64,000 nucleotides of DNA from Serripes groenlandicus (GCA_031761405.1 JASEVX010000013.1:41725653-41789652); one strand, 5' to 3'; counted from the stretch's first letter, positions 30,852-41,873 are shown. The notes: generated from the sequence alone by a model not told the origin. A program made the numbers and translations.

Positions 30852-31714
30852 AAATATTCAAATATTACAATTAACAATGCAATTTATATCAAAACAATCA
30901 GACGAGGTAGAAGAAATGAGAGCGAGGTATCGAGATAGAGACATAGAGAACATATATTCGCATATATATATAGAATATAATATAATATAATATAATAGAG
31001 CGTATATATGTCTGGAGACTCCAGTAAAGGGTTAAAGTAGATACGTGTCTGATTAAATGTGACTTCATGACGGAACGGCGCCGCCAAGCGGAAAATGGAT
31101 TTCAGAGGGCGTTCGCGCTTTCACATGTCTTGCCAACAAGGCTGTCATTAAGCTCACTCGGCTATTTGTCCAACTACTCCCGTGTTAAACGAGAACACAA
31201 GGAGAAATGTGTCATTTTAGGAGGAAAAGAAAATGCAACTCTTTTTTTCGGCGATAGCTGTTTAACCTCAGTTTTGACCTAGATGTTGGTTCATATTTAA
31301 TTTTGCGATCCTCCGAGGGGCACTAATAAGATGAAGTTTTAAATCAAATGTTCTGCATGCTAACTTTTAATTGTTTTTCTAAGAAATAAATTTCAGTGAA
31401 AAAGATCAGTGAAAACTTATGAAATATAATATTTAAGAGCAAAATATTAATTATTTTTGAAACATGAAAAGTTTTCAGTTATTTATCGTCAATTGAAACC
31501 TATACACCTCTTGGGAGCCTCGCGTAATCTCCAGTCATGTGGCGTATTCTCGGCCTTGATAATCTATTTATAGAAACTGAAGCTAGATGGAGATTGGTAA
31601 ACACGTATAACCTTTCTGATATTCAAGTCAAATAATATGCGCATGTTCCATTTCTTAGTGTTTTCTCATATTGATCGCAGTTTATCTTTTTTAAAGATAT
31701 TTCTTGTTTAATGT
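30454..31714. other. Mostly unassigned; T-run and (TATAA)n
   Basis: A run of about 23 T at 30823-30845 and an ATATAATATAATATAATA stretch near 30975. A 71-codon frame at 31067-31282 (opens MTERRRQAENGFQ) has no recognised domain. I leave it uncalled. Confidence 0.4.
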
Positions 31715-31765
31715 TACGGCGTTTCCTGGGTAAGTTACTGCTGGTTCTTTTATCGACGGAAAAAA
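31715..31765 (-). mobile_element. SINE-2 fragment
   Basis: TTACGGCGTTTCCTGGGTAA, then GTTACTGCTGGTTCTTTTAT. It matches the shared SINE 3' module. Confidence 0.55.
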
Positions 31766-31837
31766 CACTGCAATTACGATGTGTAAACCACAGACTATTG
31801 TATTATTTTGAATATAAAAGACTAAGTTCTTAATTGT

Positions 31838-32165
31838 GAGAAATAAGCAGAAATGTATTGTTTTCGGTGGAAAAAAAACAGACGTTTCTTTATGAGAAAC
31901 AAGAAATTATGCATAATTATCTGTGAGATATGTGAGAAACAAGAAGATACATATCTGGCCTTCTTTGTGATAATTAAGAAGATACGTATCTGGACTTTTT
32001 TTTGAGAAACAAAGACAAATGCATTGTTTTCGAAGGAAAAGACAATGACCTTCTTTGTGAGAAACACAGATAAATGTTTTGTTTTCGAAGGAAAATACAG
32101 TGCCCTTCTTTTCGAGAGACAAAGATAAATGTATGTTTCGGTGAAAGGACAATACTCATTTATTT
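31838..32165 (+). repeat. Diverged tandem repeat, unit about 56 bp
   Basis: Five to six units of GTGAGAAACAAAGATAAATG, TTGTTTTCGAAGGAAAA, and a CAATGCCCTTCTTT-type end. The middle units are most alike (32003-32113). Minus-strand frames of 61-121 codons are repeat by-products. Confidence 0.75.
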
Positions 32166-32210
32166 GTGGAAATGCGAAGAAATTCATTGTTTTTTCTATC
32201 TCTTTGTTTT

Positions 32211-32427
32211 ATTTGGGGTTTTACGTCATTTTCAACATTATTTCAGTTATATCGCGTCGACAGTTCACTTATTCATGATCCCTGCTGTGTAAACAAACCA
32301 GTACTCGGCAAGGAAATGTGCCTTTCCAATGGGCACTCCACCGTGACCATCGTACCGCGACTGGGAATCGAACCCGGGATGCCCAGTTTCAAATCCCCGA
32401 CGCTAATCACTCGACCACGCCGGATTC
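32211..32427 (-). mobile_element. SINE-4, minus strand
   Basis: From GGGGTTTTACGTCATTTTCA through TATATCGCGTCGACAGTTCA, ACTCGGCAAGGAAATGTGCC and the tRNA-like head (AATCGAACCCGGGATGCCC, ending GACCACGCCGG). A second copy is at 60377-60583. Confidence 0.78.
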
Positions 32428-32434
32428 TTCTCAC

Positions 32435-32515
32435 ATTATTTTTAAACTAATTCAATTTACATCGATAACGAAGCAAATCTTTAGCTTATATTCTCGCTCG
32501 ATGTTATATGGTTCC
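32435..32515 (-). repeat. SINE-3 tail-like fragment
   Basis: TTTACATCGATAACGAAGCA and TTCTCGCTCGATGTTATATG match the tail module at 9925. It directly follows SINE-4. Confidence 0.5.
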
Positions 32516-32997
32516 ATAAATTAAACGTGTACATAAAGGCCACTACCCCCTCATACAATACAATCATACAATGTATAATTACTACTTTTAATATATCTAT
32601 AGGTGCTACCTATTTACGAAAAAAAACGCAAGATAATTATAAACAACAATTTAAGAGCATACTTTGGCCATAAAAAAGGATTTATAAGTAATTGACTAGA
32701 CAATAATAATGTTAATGTCATGTTTCTTGCATTATCAAAACATATTTGGAATTCGTATTGCTGTCGTCTATAATTACGAACAGAAAATAATAAAGTAAGG
32801 ACTTTCAGAAAATCAAGGAATACATTTATAATGAACGAGGTTAAAACATGAGGGCCAAGATGATCCTTAATCGATCACCTGCATTATGGTAAAGAAGCAA
32901 ATAGATCAGACTTTTCTGATGCCACCTTGCGACTGCCTTTTTCAACCAGTTAATATGACTGGAACAAATTATGTAAGGGGTCACATTTCTGCTAAAC
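32516..32997. other. No feature recognised
   Basis: AT-rich with no gene or repeat match. Confidence 0.5.
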
Positions 32998-33120
32998 CCT
33001 TTCCCTATTAGAGACGGTTTCTGAGGCCTATGCAACAGACGATTTAGGAAAAGATTGCCGCCACAAGAACAATTGCTCCTTATGAGGAAGTTATCCTTTT
33101 GCCACAATGTTTGATAAATA
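32998..33120 (+). mobile_element. MITE-D left half
   Basis: AAACCCTTTCCCTATTAG, CTGAGGCCTATGCAACAG, hairpin GCTCCTTATGAGG, then TTTTGCCACAATGTTT. Right half lost. Confidence 0.72.
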
Positions 33121-33436
33121 ATTATACTTTGAATGAGTGAGTCAATAGCTCATGTATAGGAATTTGGGGTCTTTCATGTTGATACCACTTTTTTTGCGGG
33201 AAACGACGTCGAACAATTGACGTTACGCCAAGATGAAGTGTAACGGAAATGACGTCACGTCCCTCTTTGGCTACGATACAGTCAAAATTTAGTTTCGGGT
33301 GTAGAAGGCTAATGCTGTCGTTTTTTTGACCAACGGGAAAACATATTTCTTACAGATTTCCATTTATTTTTAACTTTTCGTACTAATGTTAATTCCCACA
33401 TAACACAGCACTTTAATGATCTTAAATATCGATTTA
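33121..33436. other. No feature recognised
   Basis: Nothing supported. A CGACGTCGAACAATTGACG stretch near 33206 is only noted. Confidence 0.45.
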
Positions 33437-33595
33437 AAAAAAAATTATTAAAAAGACGACAATAATTTTCAATCCGTGTTTTTCCGCTCATTTTATACAT
33501 ACCCAAAATACCGGTTTTAAAAAAAATGATTAAAAAGACGACAATAATTTTCAATCCGTGTTTTACGTCTGCCTTTTATACATATCCAAAATGGC
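33437..33595 (+). repeat. Two tandem units of about 83 bp
   Basis: Both units carry AAAAAGACGACAATAATTTT, CAATCCGTGTTTT, then TTATACATA(C/T)CCAAAAT. A 23-A run follows at 33646-33668. Confidence 0.85.
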
Positions 33596-33723
33596 GGCCC
33601 CCATGGATTTTTCCAGTTTCATTTCAGAAAGCTTCATGGGTTATTGAAAAAAAAAAAAAAAAAAAAAATCTCACACCTGTTAACTATAAGCGAAAAAACC
33701 CATTCATGGGTTTTTTTCGTATT

Positions 33724-34116
33724 ACATGACAATTCTTGTATCCGATGTAATAAACCCATTACGTATTTCTATATATTTGACACGTGTAATATAACGTGAC
33801 CGAATCACTATTTGTGTATTCATCCGCGAATGTTTACAAAATGGCTGAGAACGTGTACTCAGTAAACACAAACGTCACGATAGATGGACGAGGTAACAGG
33901 ACCATTATCGGTCATAAAAATATATTGTTATGTGATTAGTTACCAGTGTATTAAGTATTACATGTTGGGACTATTTTTTGACAGCGAAAAAACTTTTTCT
34001 TTTTTTTTGTGTTTCGTCATGTGATGAAAAGAATCTGACATTCGTTGTCATTTCATAAAGTTTTATTAAACTCGTCGAAGAAATTTGCTATTAAGCGCGC
34101 CAAAGGCTCGCTTATA
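33724..34116 (+). repeat. Repeat G copy 1, with a short exon-like frame
   Basis: The longest uninterrupted copy. The ATG at 33841 in a favourable context (ACAAAATGG) opens MAENVYSVNTNVTIDGR plus one base. It is followed at 33893 by GTAACAG, a passable splice donor. The same frame begins copies at 23409 and 39892. Downstream sequence continues through TTTCGTCATGTGATGAAAAG to GGCTCGCTTATA. The TTAA at 34066-34069 is the empty site for the MITE-C in copy 3. Function unknown. Confidence 0.7.
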
Positions 34117-34933
34117 CAGAGTTGTCATAAAGTACAACGGTATAGAGCTACATATATACTATTCAATATTTAGCATCTTGGTCAGATATAACTAAGCACA
34201 TTACTGTTGTTGGCCACTTTGAGACTCTTCCATTATCATGACTGCTTAAATGAAGACTGCAATTTCATGTGAATTTACGCGCGAGCAAGTCATGAACATT
34301 CATCTTTGGTCGACTTGCTGCCGTGATATAACTGTAAAACCGTTTATCTCCAATTTATCAAGCATTCGTGGAAATTACATTGAATTGTTTTTTCTATCTT
34401 CCAACAATATGAAACTGAAGCTTACCTTTTTCAAAAAAAAATAAGTGAGAGGCGCTCAAGGAAAAACAACCTTAACGTTATTCTTACAATTGTTGGAAAG
34501 GACATGCGTGCGCATCCAAGGTAAGGATCCTTTTGAAAAGCACTGCTGTTCGCGTGTAGGTGCATATCTGACTTTATATACATATATATACAAACTGTAT
34601 ATAAACAAAGGTGTTCTTTAGCACAGGTTTGACCATACATGTATATACAAACTGTATATTATATAAACAAAGGTGTTCTTTAGCACAGGTTTGACTATAC
34701 ATGTATATACAAACTGTATATTATATAAACAAAGGTGTTCTTTAGCACAGGTTTGACCATACATGTATATACAAACTGTATATTAAATAAACAAAGGTGT
34801 TCTTTAGCACAGGTTTGACTATACATATATATATACAAACTGTATATTATATAAACAAAGGTGTTCTTTATCACAGGTTCGAATATAAATGTATATACAA
34901 ACTGTATATTATATAAACAAAGGTGTTCTTTAG
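33793..34933 (+). repeat. Duplicated block P, original
   Basis: Recurs almost without change at 39844-40984 (offset 6051). One difference seen: AATAAATG here, AATACATG there, in the minisatellite part. It contains most of repeat G and about six minisatellite units. Confidence 0.95.
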
Positions 34934-35536
34934 CACAGGTTTGACTATACATGTATATACAAACTGTATATTATATAAACAAAGGTGTTCTTTAGCACAG
35001 GTTTGACCATACATGTATATACAAACTGTATATTATATAAACATAGGTGTTATTTAGCACAGGTTTGACTATACATATATATAAAAACTGTATATTATAT
35101 AAACAAAGGTGTTCTTTAGCACAGGTTTGACTATACATGTATATACAAACTGTATATTATATAAACAAAGGTGTTCTTTAGCACAGGTTTGACCATACAT
35201 GTATATACAAACTGTATATTATATAAACAAAGGTGTTCTTTAGCACAGGTTTGACTATACATGTATATACAAACTGTATATTATATAAACATAGGTGTTC
35301 TTTAGCACAGGTTTGACTATACATATATATAAAAACTGTATATTATATAAACAAAGGTGTTCTTTAGCACAGGTTCGAATATACATGTATATACAAACTG
35401 TATATTATATAAACAAAGGTGTTCTTTAGCACAGGTTTGACTATACATATATATAAAAACTGTATATTATATAAACAAAGGTGTTCTTTATCACAGGTTC
35501 GACTATACATGTATATACAAACTGTATATTATATAT
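34577..35536 (+). repeat. 62-bp minisatellite, about 15 units
   Basis: Unit AAAGGTGTTCTTTAGCACAG, GTTTGACTATACATGTATAT, ACAAACTGTATATTATATAA, AC. The first 25 bases resemble the MITE-F end (GGTGGTCTTTAGCATAGG), so the array may have grown from a MITE-F terminus. Confidence 0.93.
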
Positions 35537-35908
35537 AAGACCTGTTATTGTCTGACGTGGCCCGATTTTTTTCAATTTTCCCACTGAGTAAATAGGTTCA
35601 TGTAAATTTGTCGTGAACTAGGTTCTTTTTACAATAATGAGTTCGTGGGTTCAATGTTTCTGAGCGTAGTAATACGATTTACAATCGCGATCCAGGGCAA
35701 AAAGTAGTACATAAAATCGGTCGGATGGTTATCATATTACAAACTTTTTGATCGAATTGTTATGCAAAAGAGAATCATGCCATTTTTGTTTTTTATATAC
35801 TGGCATACTGGGATATTCTATACTGACATTTATAATATATGCCTAGAACATATTGGCGGTTTTATTTTACTATTTCGAAATTGCAATGTTTGTCGGTTAA
35901 AACATAAA
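35537..35908. other. No feature recognised
   Basis: AT-rich, no gene or repeat match. Confidence 0.5.
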
Positions 35909-37262
35909 ATTTGCAGCAGACGACTTTGAAAGTAAGTAGGCATAACAAGGGAAATCTGCAGCAGACGACTTTGAAAGTAAGTAGGCATAACAAGGGAAAT
36001 CTGCAGCAGACGACTTTGAAAGTAAGTAGGCATAACAAGGGAAAACAGCAGCAGACGACTTTGAAAGTAAGTAAGCATAACAAGGGAAATCTGCAGCAGA
36101 CGACTTTGAAAGTAAGTACGCATAACAAGGGAAATCTGCAGCAGACGACTTTGAAAGTAAGTAGGCATAACAAGGGAAATCTGCAGCAGACGACTTTGAA
36201 AGTAAGTAGGCATAACAAGGGAAAACAGCAGCAGACGACTTTGAAAGTAAGTAAGCATAACAAGGGAAATCTGCAGCAGACGACTTTGAAAGTAAGTAGG
36301 CATAACAAGGGAAATATGCAGCAGACGACTTTGAAAGTAAGTAGGCATAACAAGGGAAAACAGCAGCAGACGACTTTGAAAGTAAGTAAGCATAACAAGG
36401 GAAATCTGCAGCAGACGACTTTGAAAGTAAGTACGCATAACAAGGGAAATCTGCAGCAGACGACTTTGAAAGTAAGTAGACATAACAAGGGAAATCTGCA
36501 GCAGACGACTTTGAAAGTAAGTAGGCATAACAAGGGAAATCTGCAGCAGACGACTTTGAAAGTAAGTAGGCATAACAAGGGAAATCTGCAGCAGACGACT
36601 TTGAAAGTAAGTAGGCATAACAAGGGAAATCTGCAGCAGACGACTTTGAAAGTAAGTAGGCATAACAAGGGAAATCTGAAGCAGACGACTTTGAAAGTAA
36701 GTAGGCATAACAAGGGAAATCTGCAGCAGACGACTTTGAAAGTAAGTACGCATAACAAGCGAAATCTGCAGCAGACGACTTTGAAAGTAAGTAGGCATAA
36801 CAAGGGAAAACTGCAGCAGAAGACTTTGAAAGTAAGTAGGCATAACAAGGGAAAACTGCAGCAGACGACTTTGAAAGTAAGTAGGCATAACAAGCGAAAT
36901 CTGCAGCAGACGACTTTGAAAGTAAGTAGGCATAACAAGGGAAAACTGCAGCAGAAGACTTTGAAAATAAGTAGGCATAACAAGGGAAAACTGCAGCAGA
37001 CGACTTTGAAAGTAAGTAGGCATAAGAAAGGGAAAACAGCAGCAGACGACTTTGAAAGTAAGTAAGCATAACAAGGGAAATCTGCAGCAGACGACTTTGA
37101 AAGTAAGTAAGCATAACAAGGGAAATCTGCAGCAGACGACTTTGAAAGTAAGTAGGCATAACAAGGGGAATCTGCAGCAGACGACTTTGAAAGTAAGTAA
37201 GCATAACAAGGGAAAACTGCAGCAGACGACTTTGAAAGTAAGTACGAATAACAAGAAAAATC
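35909..37262 (+). repeat. 45-bp minisatellite, 30 units
   Basis: Unit CTGCAGCAGACGACTTTGAA, AGTAAGTAGGCATAACAAGG, GAAAT, with GGAAAAC and GTAAGCAT variants. Because 45 is divisible by three it stays open in several frames on both strands, giving frames of up to 493 codons. These follow the repeat exactly and have no other coding signs. Every unit carries a GTAAGTA donor-like string on the plus strand. Confidence 0.97.
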
Positions 37263-37380
37263 TCCATATAAATGCGAGCTTAATTATTAAAAAGAGTTGA
37301 ACATTTCTCAATTCCTCACAAGGTTTTCAAAAGGGCGTATGCTGCAAGTGCATCGAAATGCCTCTGCATGGAGGAATGGG
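35909..37380 (-). mobile_element. MITE-D with massive internal expansion
   Basis: The array's first 20 bases, TTTGCAGCAGACGACTTTGA, are the MITE-D subterminal motif. After the array, sequence resumes as a worn MITE-D (AAAATCTCCATATAAATG, AAGGTTTTCAAAAGGGCG, GGAGGAATGGG), with TTAA at 37381-37384. The left TIR is not visible. Confidence 0.7.
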
Positions 37381-37505
37381 TTAAATTTGCGGAATTTGCA
37401 GTCAATTGATAAAGCACAGATTCTACTGCGTGATTTATAATGATGGTGTTTCAGATTCAGCCGTATCGATTGACTCGCCATTTGGTTTATTTACTGGCGT
37501 TTTAA

Positions 37506-37726
37506 CCCTTCCCTCATATAGACGCTTTCTGACGCCCCTGCAGCTGACGGCTTTTTGAAAACATAGTGACAAAAGAAGAAATTGCACAAAACGTGCAATT
37601 TCTCCTTTTGTCACAATGTTTTCCACTTTTTGTCATAGGTTATCCATTCATTTATGGAGATTTTCTATGTTTTGACAAAATATGTTCAAAGTCGTCTGCT
37701 GCAGAATTGTCGTATGAGGGAAAGGG
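37506..37726 (+). mobile_element. MITE-D, intact, TTAA flanked
   Basis: A 221-bp copy with TTAA at 37502-37505 and 37727-37730. Apex GCAC/GTGC at 37584-37596. Close to consensus throughout. Confidence 0.93.
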
Positions 37727-37771
37727 TTAAATATGCGGGGGGAAATATTGCCGTTATTGAAGTGTTTTGAA

Positions 37772-38017
37772 TTGATTGAGTGCTTTTGGTTTTAACGTTG
37801 TTTTCAATAATAACGCGGCGGCCAGTTCGCCTTTCTCAAGTGTGTCATGGCCTTCTCACATCAGTTCTCCACACAGAAGTCTTTCCAAGCAACTGGCTAC
37901 TTGAATGACGCTTCTCACAGCGTCCTCCGGCAAAACGGCGGCAATAATGCAGGCCGAACTTACAACTCCTGCATTGACAGTTCGTGTCGCTACCCACTGA
38001 GCTACCAGGGGGTCGGA
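37772..38017 (-). mobile_element. SINE-1, minus strand, 14-bp duplication, internal deletion
   Basis: TGAAGTGTTTTGAA at 37758-37771 and 38018-38031. Part of the body (ACATAGACTGTTAGCCC region) is deleted. The tRNA-like head is present but changed (ACTTACAACTCCTGCATTG). Confidence 0.9.
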
Positions 38018-38031
38018 TGAAGTGTTTTGAA

Positions 38032-38339
38032 ATGTCACTATATTAAACGTGTCGGACAAGAACAACGGGACGTTTATTTATGACGGGAATGGTATAAAAC
38101 TCTCGGGCAACATCGCCAAGAACGAGAGCCCCTCTAAGCTTCACATGTGACGTCATAAGCATATCACGTGTCAACAACACGCGTTTCATTTCACATGATC
38201 TTTGTTTACTAATTGGAATAAGTCGATCAGTGCATAGTCATATTAAAAGAGGCTTTGTTATAGCGGATTGAAGGATTACTTTGAATTACGTGTTACGCCA
38301 CCTTTCAACAGTATGTCACGTATATCGCGGCTTTTTCTG
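38032..38339. other. No feature recognised
   Basis: Contains CACATGTGACGTCATAAG near 38142, a lone CRE-type palindrome, but no gene nearby. Confidence 0.45.
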
Positions 38340-38410
38340 GGAATATTACCAGAATTGTCGGTACTTGTTATCCTGACACAGATGCAGCAGTCGTTTTGCT
38401 ATCCGGACAA
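38340..38410 (-). mobile_element. SINE-2 fragment
   Basis: TTACCAGAATTGTCGGTACT, then TGTTATCCTGACACAGATGC. Short piece of the body. Confidence 0.5.
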
Positions 38411-38431
38411 TACAGCCTTGATATAACGTAA

Positions 38432-38654
38432 TCCTTTCCCTCATACGACAATTTTGCAGCAGACGACTTTGAACATATTTTGTCAAAAAATAGAAAAATC
38501 TCTATAATTGAATGGATAACCTATGACTAAAAGTAAAAAACATTGTGGCAAAAGGAGAAATTGCTCGTTTTGAGCAATTTCTTTTTTTGTCACTATGTTT
38601 TTAAAAAGCCGTCTGCTGCAGATGCGTCAGAAAGCGTCTATATGAGGGAGAGGG
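38432..38654 (-). mobile_element. MITE-D, flanked GTAA and TTAA
   Basis: Left GTAA (38428-38431), right TTAA (38655-38658). Apex GCTCGTTTTGAGC. Almost consensus. Confidence 0.9.
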
Positions 38655-38729
38655 TTAAACATGAAATGTTTAAAGCGGCGTAAAACACCAGATACTCAAC
38701 TACACGATTACGGGTCCTCTAGCAAATGC

Positions 38730-38912
38730 ATATTTATTTATTTTGTCAGAACCAGTACTCGCGCCGTTTGTGTGGAAACAAATCCCTCAGGCAGAACATT
38801 TAAGTCGTTCACTACGGTCAATTCGAGACGACCTTTTATGCGGTGTTGTCAGGTCCCTTATATTCATACAGTGAGCTAGCTATTTTGGTCTGATTTAAAT
38901 GAGACTGCGAAT
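38730..38912. repeat. SINE-3 piece followed by repeat L
   Basis: 38730-38800 has TTTATTTATTTTGTCAGAAC and CCAGTACTCGCGCCGTTTGT (SINE-3 body). 38817-38912 is repeat L (GGTCAATTCGAGACGACCTT to GAGACTGCGAATCG). Confidence 0.65.
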
Positions 38913-38920
38913 CGTTTAAA

Positions 38921-39128
38921 CTCTTTCACTGCTAAATGTCACAAAGTTCGTCTCTTCCATGTTGAAAATTAGACCACTCCATTTAACGGCCAACAGGGAA
39001 TTTGGTAAAATTAAATGTCTGGTTAATAATGTAGATCATTCAGGAGATAATGATCGTTACTAGCTGTCTAACCTGAATATGCACTGTTTCTTTGCAAAAG
39101 CCTTTAATTGCCTTTGGCAGCGAAAGGG
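38921..39128 (-). mobile_element. MITE-C copy 10
   Basis: CTCTTTCACTGCTAAATGTC to GGCAGCGAAAGGG, then CTAA. The hairpin has worn (GATAATGATCGTTACTAGC). TTTAAA precedes it. Same position relative to repeat L as the MITE-C at 18115. Confidence 0.83.
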
Positions 39129-39187
39129 CTAAATAATCACTCCGCTCATCTTCAAATTTTCGACAATGTATAATGTGATCGAGCCTT

Positions 39188-39262
39188 GGTAGTGTAGTCC
39201 GTAGTGGCTGTCAATCAAACGGTTGCTAGTTCAAACCCAAGCTCAGCCAACGTTCTTTCATT
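39188..39262 (+). mobile_element. SINE-1 head fragment
   Basis: GAGCCTTGGTAGTGTAGTCC, TGGCTGTCAATCAAACGG, GTTCAAACCCAAGCTCAGCC. tRNA-like but decayed, with the body truncated after CAACGTTCTTTCA. The duplicate is at 41217-41291. Confidence 0.65.
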
Positions 39263-39569
39263 TAGCACTTAATCTGTTTAAATATTTCAGCCGCATATGC
39301 GTCAAAATACGTCTGAATACGGGAAAGGTATAAAGAAGAAGAATTAAAATGTAACGGAAATGTCTGTAGTTCTATATGGTACACCCCGCGCGGATGTGTG
39401 AAAATAGTCTGGATACGGGAAACAAGAAGAAGAATTAAAATGTAACGAAAATGACCTATATGGTACACTGCCTGACATTCGGAATGATGGAGAGTCTAGG
39501 CCTGTCAAGAAGAACAACCATTCAAAGCAATAGATCATGGAAAGTGTTGACGCTTAGGAAAACTTTGAC

Positions 39570-39797
39570 TTTTATCTTTTCCCACATACATCAAAACTGC
39601 AGTAGACGATTTTAAAAAAACATCTAAGCAAGAAAATGCGCAAAATGTATATAAATGAATGTATAATTATTGAATAGAACTTAAACATTTCATAGAATAT
39701 AAAATAGCACACCATAAGCAGAGAATTTTCCATCTTTTACCACACTGCTTTAGTAGGTCACCTTATATATACGTCTGGATGTAGGAAACTGTTTAAA
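39570..39797 (-). repeat. Degenerate MITE-D
   Basis: TCTTTTCCCACATACATC, AAACTGCAGTAGACGATTTT, a weak hairpin, ACCACACTGCTTTAG and GATGTAGGAAACTG. The duplicate is at 41599-41826. Confidence 0.6.
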
Positions 39798-39843
39798 ACA
39801 TTGCAGATAAAAAGTGCAACGTACTGAAAATAAACACTGTCTC

Positions 39844-40984
39844 AACGTGACCGAATCACTATTTGTGTATTCATCCGCGAATGTTTACAAAATGGCTGAG
39901 AACGTGTACTCAGTAAACACAAACGTCACGATAGATGGACGAGGTAACAGGACCATTATCGGTCATAAAAATATATTGTTATGTGATTAGTTACCAGTGT
40001 ATTAAGTATTACATGTTGGGACTATTTTTTGACAGCGAAAAAACTTTTTCTTTTTTTTTGTGTTTCGTCATGTGATGAAAAGAATCTGACATTCGTTGTC
40101 ATTTCATAAAGTTTTATTAAACTCGTCGAAGAAATTTGCTATTAAGCGCGCCAAAGGCTCGCTTATACAGAGTTGTCATAAAGTACAACGGTATAGAGCT
40201 ACATATATACTATTCAATATTTAGCATCTTGGTCAGATATAACTAAGCACATTACTGTTGTTGGCCACTTTGAGACTCTTCCATTATCATGACTGCTTAA
40301 ATGAAGACTGCAATTTCATGTGAATTTACGCGCGAGCAAGTCATGAACATTCATCTTTGGTCGACTTGCTGCCGTGATATAACTGTAAAACCGTTTATCT
40401 CCAATTTATCAAGCATTCGTGGAAATTACATTGAATTGTTTTTTCTATCTTCCAACAATATGAAACTGAAGCTTACCTTTTTCAAAAAAAAATAAGTGAG
40501 AGGCGCTCAAGGAAAAACAACCTTAACGTTATTCTTACAATTGTTGGAAAGGACATGCGTGCGCATCCAAGGTAAGGATCCTTTTGAAAAGCACTGCTGT
40601 TCGCGTGTAGGTGCATATCTGACTTTATATACATATATATACAAACTGTATATAAACAAAGGTGTTCTTTAGCACAGGTTTGACCATACATGTATATACA
40701 AACTGTATATTATATAAACAAAGGTGTTCTTTAGCACAGGTTTGACTATACATGTATATACAAACTGTATATTATATAAACAAAGGTGTTCTTTAGCACA
40801 GGTTTGACCATACATGTATATACAAACTGTATATTAAATAAACAAAGGTGTTCTTTAGCACAGGTTTGACTATACATATATATATACAAACTGTATATTA
40901 TATAAACAAAGGTGTTCTTTATCACAGGTTCGAATATACATGTATATACAAACTGTATATTATATAAACAAAGGTGTTCTTTAG
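39844..40984 (+). repeat. Duplicated block P', copy of 33793-34933
   Basis: The left junction shares one base (A at 39844) with block Q's end. The right junction shows no shared bases. It includes repeat G's ATG at 39892 and the empty TTAA at 40117-40120. Confidence 0.95.
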
Positions 40985-41873
40985 TCCATGTTGAAAATTA
41001 GACCACTCCATTTAACGTCCAACAGGCAATTTGGTAAAATTAAATGTCTGGTTAATAATGTAGATCATTCAGGAGATAATGATCGTTACTAGCTGTCTAA
41101 CCTGAATATGCACTGTTTCTTTGCAAAAGCCTTTAATTGCCTTTGGCAGCGAAAGGGCTAAATAATCACTCCGCTCATCTTCAAATTTTCGACAATGTAT
41201 AATGTGATCGAGCCTTGGTAGTGTAGTCCGTAGTGGCTGTCAATCAAACGGTTGCTAGTTCAAACCCAAGCTCAGCCAACGTTCTTTCATTTAGCACTTA
41301 ATCTGTTTAAATATTTCAGCCGCATATGCGTCAAAATACGTCTGAATACGGGAAAGGTATAAAGAAGAAGAATTAAAATGTAACGGAAATGTCTGTAGTT
41401 CTATATGGTACACCCCGCGCGGATGTGTGAAAATAGTCTGGATACGGGAAACAAGAAGAAGAATTAAAATGTAACGAAAATGACCTATATGGTACACTGC
41501 CTGACATTCGGAATGATGGAGAGTCTAGGCCTGTCAAGAAGAACAACCATTCAAAGCAATAGATCATGGAAAGTGTTGACGCTTAGGAAAACTTTGACTT
41601 TTATCTTTTCCCACATACATCAAAACTGCAGTAGACGATTTTAAAAAAACATCTAAGCAAGAAAATGCGCAAAATGTATATAAATGAATGTATAATTATT
41701 GAATAGAACTTAAACATTTCATAGAATATAAAATAGCACACCATAAGCAGAGAATTTTCCATCTTTTACCACACTGCTTTAGTAGGTCACCTTATATATA
41801 CGTCTGGATGTAGGAAACTGTTTAAAACATTGCAGATAAAAAGTGCAACGTACTGAAAATAAACACTGTCTCA
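40985..41873 (+). repeat. Duplicated block Q', copy of 38956-39844
   Basis: Begins mid-MITE-C (TCCATGTTGAAAATTAGACC) directly after a minisatellite unit, then ends CACTGTCTCA and continues into sequence not seen elsewhere (TTCTCCAATCG). Confidence 0.95.

Larger units (their letters stand above)
38956..39844 (+). repeat. Duplicated block Q, original
   Basis: Recurs at 40985-41873 (offset 2029). Only a few substitutions, for example CGGCCAACAGGGAATT against CGTCCAACAGGCAATT. It contains most of MITE-C copy 10, a SINE-1 head and a worn MITE-D. Confidence 0.95.

Noticed and set aside
31067..31282. 71-codon plus-strand frame as a small gene
   Set aside because: No recognisable domain, splice signals or repeat-independent support. 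Frames of this length are expected by chance here.
35830..37311. Open frames of 493, 456, 384 and 373 codons on both strands
   Set aside because: They follow the 45-bp tandem repeat exactly. A unit length divisible by three keeps several frames open at once. No domain, start context or non-repeat coding flank.
38142..38160. CRE palindrome TGACGTCA as a promoter
   Set aside because: No gene follows on either strand. A single 8-bp match is expected by chance in 64 kb.
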